NCBI RefSeq assembly: GCF_023349125.1
Contig: NZ_JAKIKT010000001.1
Location: 248,001 to 312,000, forward strand
DNA from: Shewanella corallii
Lineage (GTDB): Bacteria; Pseudomonadota; Gammaproteobacteria; Enterobacterales; Shewanellaceae
DNA: 64,000 nucleotides
Direction of reading: 5' to 3'
The notes below the pieces were generated by a model. That model was not told the origin of the DNA and searched no databases. It saw only the letters and a list, made by a program, of their open reading frames with translations. This document shows, in pieces, positions 62,503 through 64,000 of this stretch (positions within the stretch are counted from its first letter, which is position 1; each line of letters begins with the position of its first letter). The position numbers and the translations under genes are program-made.

Positions 62503-63649
62503 TTTCATTTTTCTCTTGTTATTCAGTGGACCTTTGTGGGCTACCGGACAGGACTGGCAGTTTAATGGCTATCTCAATCAGGCCTATGCCAACGTGGATG
62601 GCAGTGAGTTTATTGTTGGTGATGACAGCAGTAGCTTCGATTTAACCGAAGTGATGGCAACGGCATCATGGCAGCCCTTGTCCGCCGTACGTCTTGCCGG
62701 TGCGCTGACATACCGACAGTGGGGCACCCTGGCTGAGTCCGATGTTCGTATCGATTACCTGTTTGCAGAAAGTCGCTGGCAACTATCCGAAGGGCATTTG
62801 GGGCTGCGCGCTGGCCGGATGAAGAATGAAGTGGGCTTCTATTCAAGTACCCGGGATATGAGCTTTACCCGTCCCGGTATTATGCTGCCTCAATCTATCT
62901 ATTCAGACTATTTCCGGGATGCTCAGTTACACGTAGATGGGGGCGATTTTTTCGGAAGAATCAATCTGAGTGAGGGTATTCTGGACTGGCACGTGATGGC
63001 CGGTCGCAGTGCCAGTAGTGAAGATCTTACCCGTAATATATTTGGTGAAGGCGATTTCGGTGAGCTGGACTCCAACAGCTTCTTCAGTGTCGACCTTGAG
63101 TATCAGGCCGATGAATGGCGAATCGGGACAACCTACTACAGCGCAGGTGTTGAGTATCATCCCGGTGGTGTTTTCTTTGCCGGTGAGCTGGACCTGCATG
63201 CCTGGGTATTTTCGGCGGAGTACAGTTGGCGCTGGTTTGAGCTGACCGGAGAGTTACTGTTGGGAGATCGCCATACTCAGGGGGTATATATCCCTCCTGC
63301 CGCGGGTAAGATAAAGGATCACAACCGTGGCTATTATCTCGAAGGTCGCGCGCTTTTGCCTGAGAATGTTGAGCTTTTCCTTAGATATGATGACTATGTT
63401 GATAACACAGATGATGACGCTGGCAGCCGTTACGCCGCTCAGTCTGGTAATCCCGCCTATTTTGCGTACAGTAAAGATTGGACCTTTGGAGGCCGCTGGT
63501 TACTGAATAAAGACTGGTTATTGGCCGCTGAATACCACTGGATAGAGGGAGCTGCCTGGGTTTCGCCGCTCCTGACTCGGGATCCGAACCAGCAGGCTAA
63601 AAACTGGAGCATGTTGATGCTGCAGCTGTCTTATCGGATCCAATGGTGA
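62489..63649 (+). CDS. Outer-membrane beta-barrel (porin-like) protein
   Basis: 386 residues from ATG 62489 (GGGAGG 5 bases upstream; the earlier in-frame ATG lacks a site). Signal peptide MRTYSFIFLLLFSGPLWATG. The mature part is aromatic-rich amphipathic strands (NGYLNQAYANVDG, LAGALTYRQWG, GLRAGRMKNEVGFYSS), ending in SYRIQW with a C-terminal aromatic. Function unknown; it probably partners the binding-like protein and the sensor downstream. Confidence 0.78.
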   Translation: MRTYSFIFLLLFSGPLWATGQDWQFNGYLNQAYANVDGSEFIVGDDSSSFDLTEVMATASWQPLSAVRLAGALTYRQWGTLAESDVRIDYLFAESRWQLSEGHLGLRAGRMKNEVGFYSSTRDMSFTRPGIMLPQSIYSDYFRDAQLHVDGGDFFGRINLSEGILDWHVMAGRSASSEDLTRNIFGEGDFGELDSNSFFSVDLEYQADEWRIGTTYYSAGVEYHPGGVFFAGELDLHAWVFSAEYSWRWFELTGELLLGDRHTQGVYIPPAAGKIKDHNRGYYLEGRALLPENVELFLRYDDYVDNTDDDAGSRYAAQSGNPAYFAYSKDWTFGGRWLLNKDWLLAAEYHWIEGAAWVSPLLTRDPNQQAKNWSMLMLQLSYRIQW

Positions 63650-63653
63650 CCCT

Positions 63654-64000
63654 ATGAGTGAAAAGGGACAAACATACTGGTTCCTGAGTTTGAAATGGAA
63701 ACTGCTGCTCAGTGTTCTGATGATGATGCTTGTCATCGGTGCCGTGCTTGGCACCTTTGCCTACCGTCAACTGGAAGAGCAACAGCGACAACAGCTGCAG
63801 CTGCAACGCCAGACCCTTGCCAATAATCTTCAAAACTCTCTTCGTCGGGCTGTTGACCGGGCAGTACGCGTGTCGCAACAGGTCAATTTGCTGACTGCCG
63901 GCGATCCCGGGGGGGCTGCACATCTCCCCACACTCTTGCAAAACCGTTGGCCTGAAGTGCAGATGCACTGGGATCTGACTGCCTTGGGGTTATATGACAC
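63654..64000 (+). CDS. Membrane sensor protein, N-terminal part, cut by window edge
   Basis: 115 codons visible from ATG 63654, open to the right edge. A membrane helix (LKWKLLLSVLMMMLVIGAVLG, about 12-33) is followed by a helical periplasmic region (EEQQRQQLQLQRQ, DRAVRVSQQVN). This is the layout of a signal-transducing membrane protein (diguanylate cyclase or histidine kinase), but no output domain is in view. It starts 4 bases after the beta-barrel gene. Confidence 0.7.
   Translation, partial: MSEKGQTYWFLSLKWKLLLSVLMMMLVIGAVLGTFAYRQLEEQQRQQLQLQRQTLANNLQNSLRRAVDRAVRVSQQVNLLTAGDPGGAAHLPTLLQNRWPEVQMHWDLTALGLYD

Overview
The window looks like a chromosomal segment of a Shewanella-type gammaproteobacterium (order Alteromonadales). 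This rests on gene content and order: a selenocysteine formate dehydrogenase operon running fdnG-fdnH-fdnI-fdhE-selA-selB-fdhD, DsbD-CutA-FxsA neighbours, TcdA, Tpm, a Gram-negative porin, a two-adaptor RND pump and RsmC. The species cannot be named from sequence alone. Base composition is moderate, with one clearly AT-rich intruding patch at about 2.5-3.9 kb.

Layout. 1-2.1 kb: end of a hydroxyproline-type catabolic cluster (trans-3-hydroxy-L-proline dehydratase translationally coupled to an M24 peptidase that runs off the window) behind a perfect GntR-like palindrome. 2.1-5.7 kb: a patch with three copies of a composite intergenic repeat, holding an AT-rich HNH-type gene and a DUF2306 membrane protein. 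5.7-17.3 kb: assorted single genes (RluA-type pseudouridine synthase, OhrR/MarR regulator divergent from a cytochrome P460, GNAT, DUF1801, a Sel1/RCC1/SUKH group whose first two parts are split by one in-frame amber codon, a quinone oxidoreductase, a zinc-ribbon membrane protein).

17.6-30.3 kb is the functional core: tRNA-Sec (selC), a periplasmic membrane-bound formate dehydrogenase with an in-frame UGA (Sec194) and a SECIS hairpin, the maturation factors FdhE and FdhD, the Sec synthase SelA and factor SelB, and the selenium-linked YedE transporter with its YedF partner. Together they cover selenium uptake, Sec-tRNA production and decoding, and assembly and sulfuration of the enzyme that consumes it. 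Between selA and selB lie two exact 80-bp-period, degenerate copies of the selB 5' end that preserve a chain of ATGA stop/start overlaps. This is the most unusual structure in the window.

30.8-46.4 kb: an acidic-tailed small protein, a galactokinase relative lacking the catalytic Asp, a TolB-like propeller protein, a Kef-type antiporter, DsbD/CutA, FxsA, a Ser/Thr kinase, Tpm, a porin, TcdA, a histidine kinase and a SieB-like membrane protein. 46.7-47.8 kb: a short DUF3149 gene and a tRNA-Leu(CAA) locus surrounded by broken tRNA-Leu copies, three of which sit in a ~141-bp tandem array with repeated terminators. 47.9-64 kb: an HxlR/isochorismatase pair, an unrecognised 961-residue protein, a two-adaptor RND efflux operon, an M50 protease next to a FapA-family protein, RsmC, and the start of a three-gene operon (periplasmic binding-like protein, outer-membrane beta-barrel, membrane sensor) that runs off the right edge.

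Limits: family assignments are from motif recognition, without alignment or database searches. Starts were chosen by ribosome-binding sites, overlaps and family N-termini.
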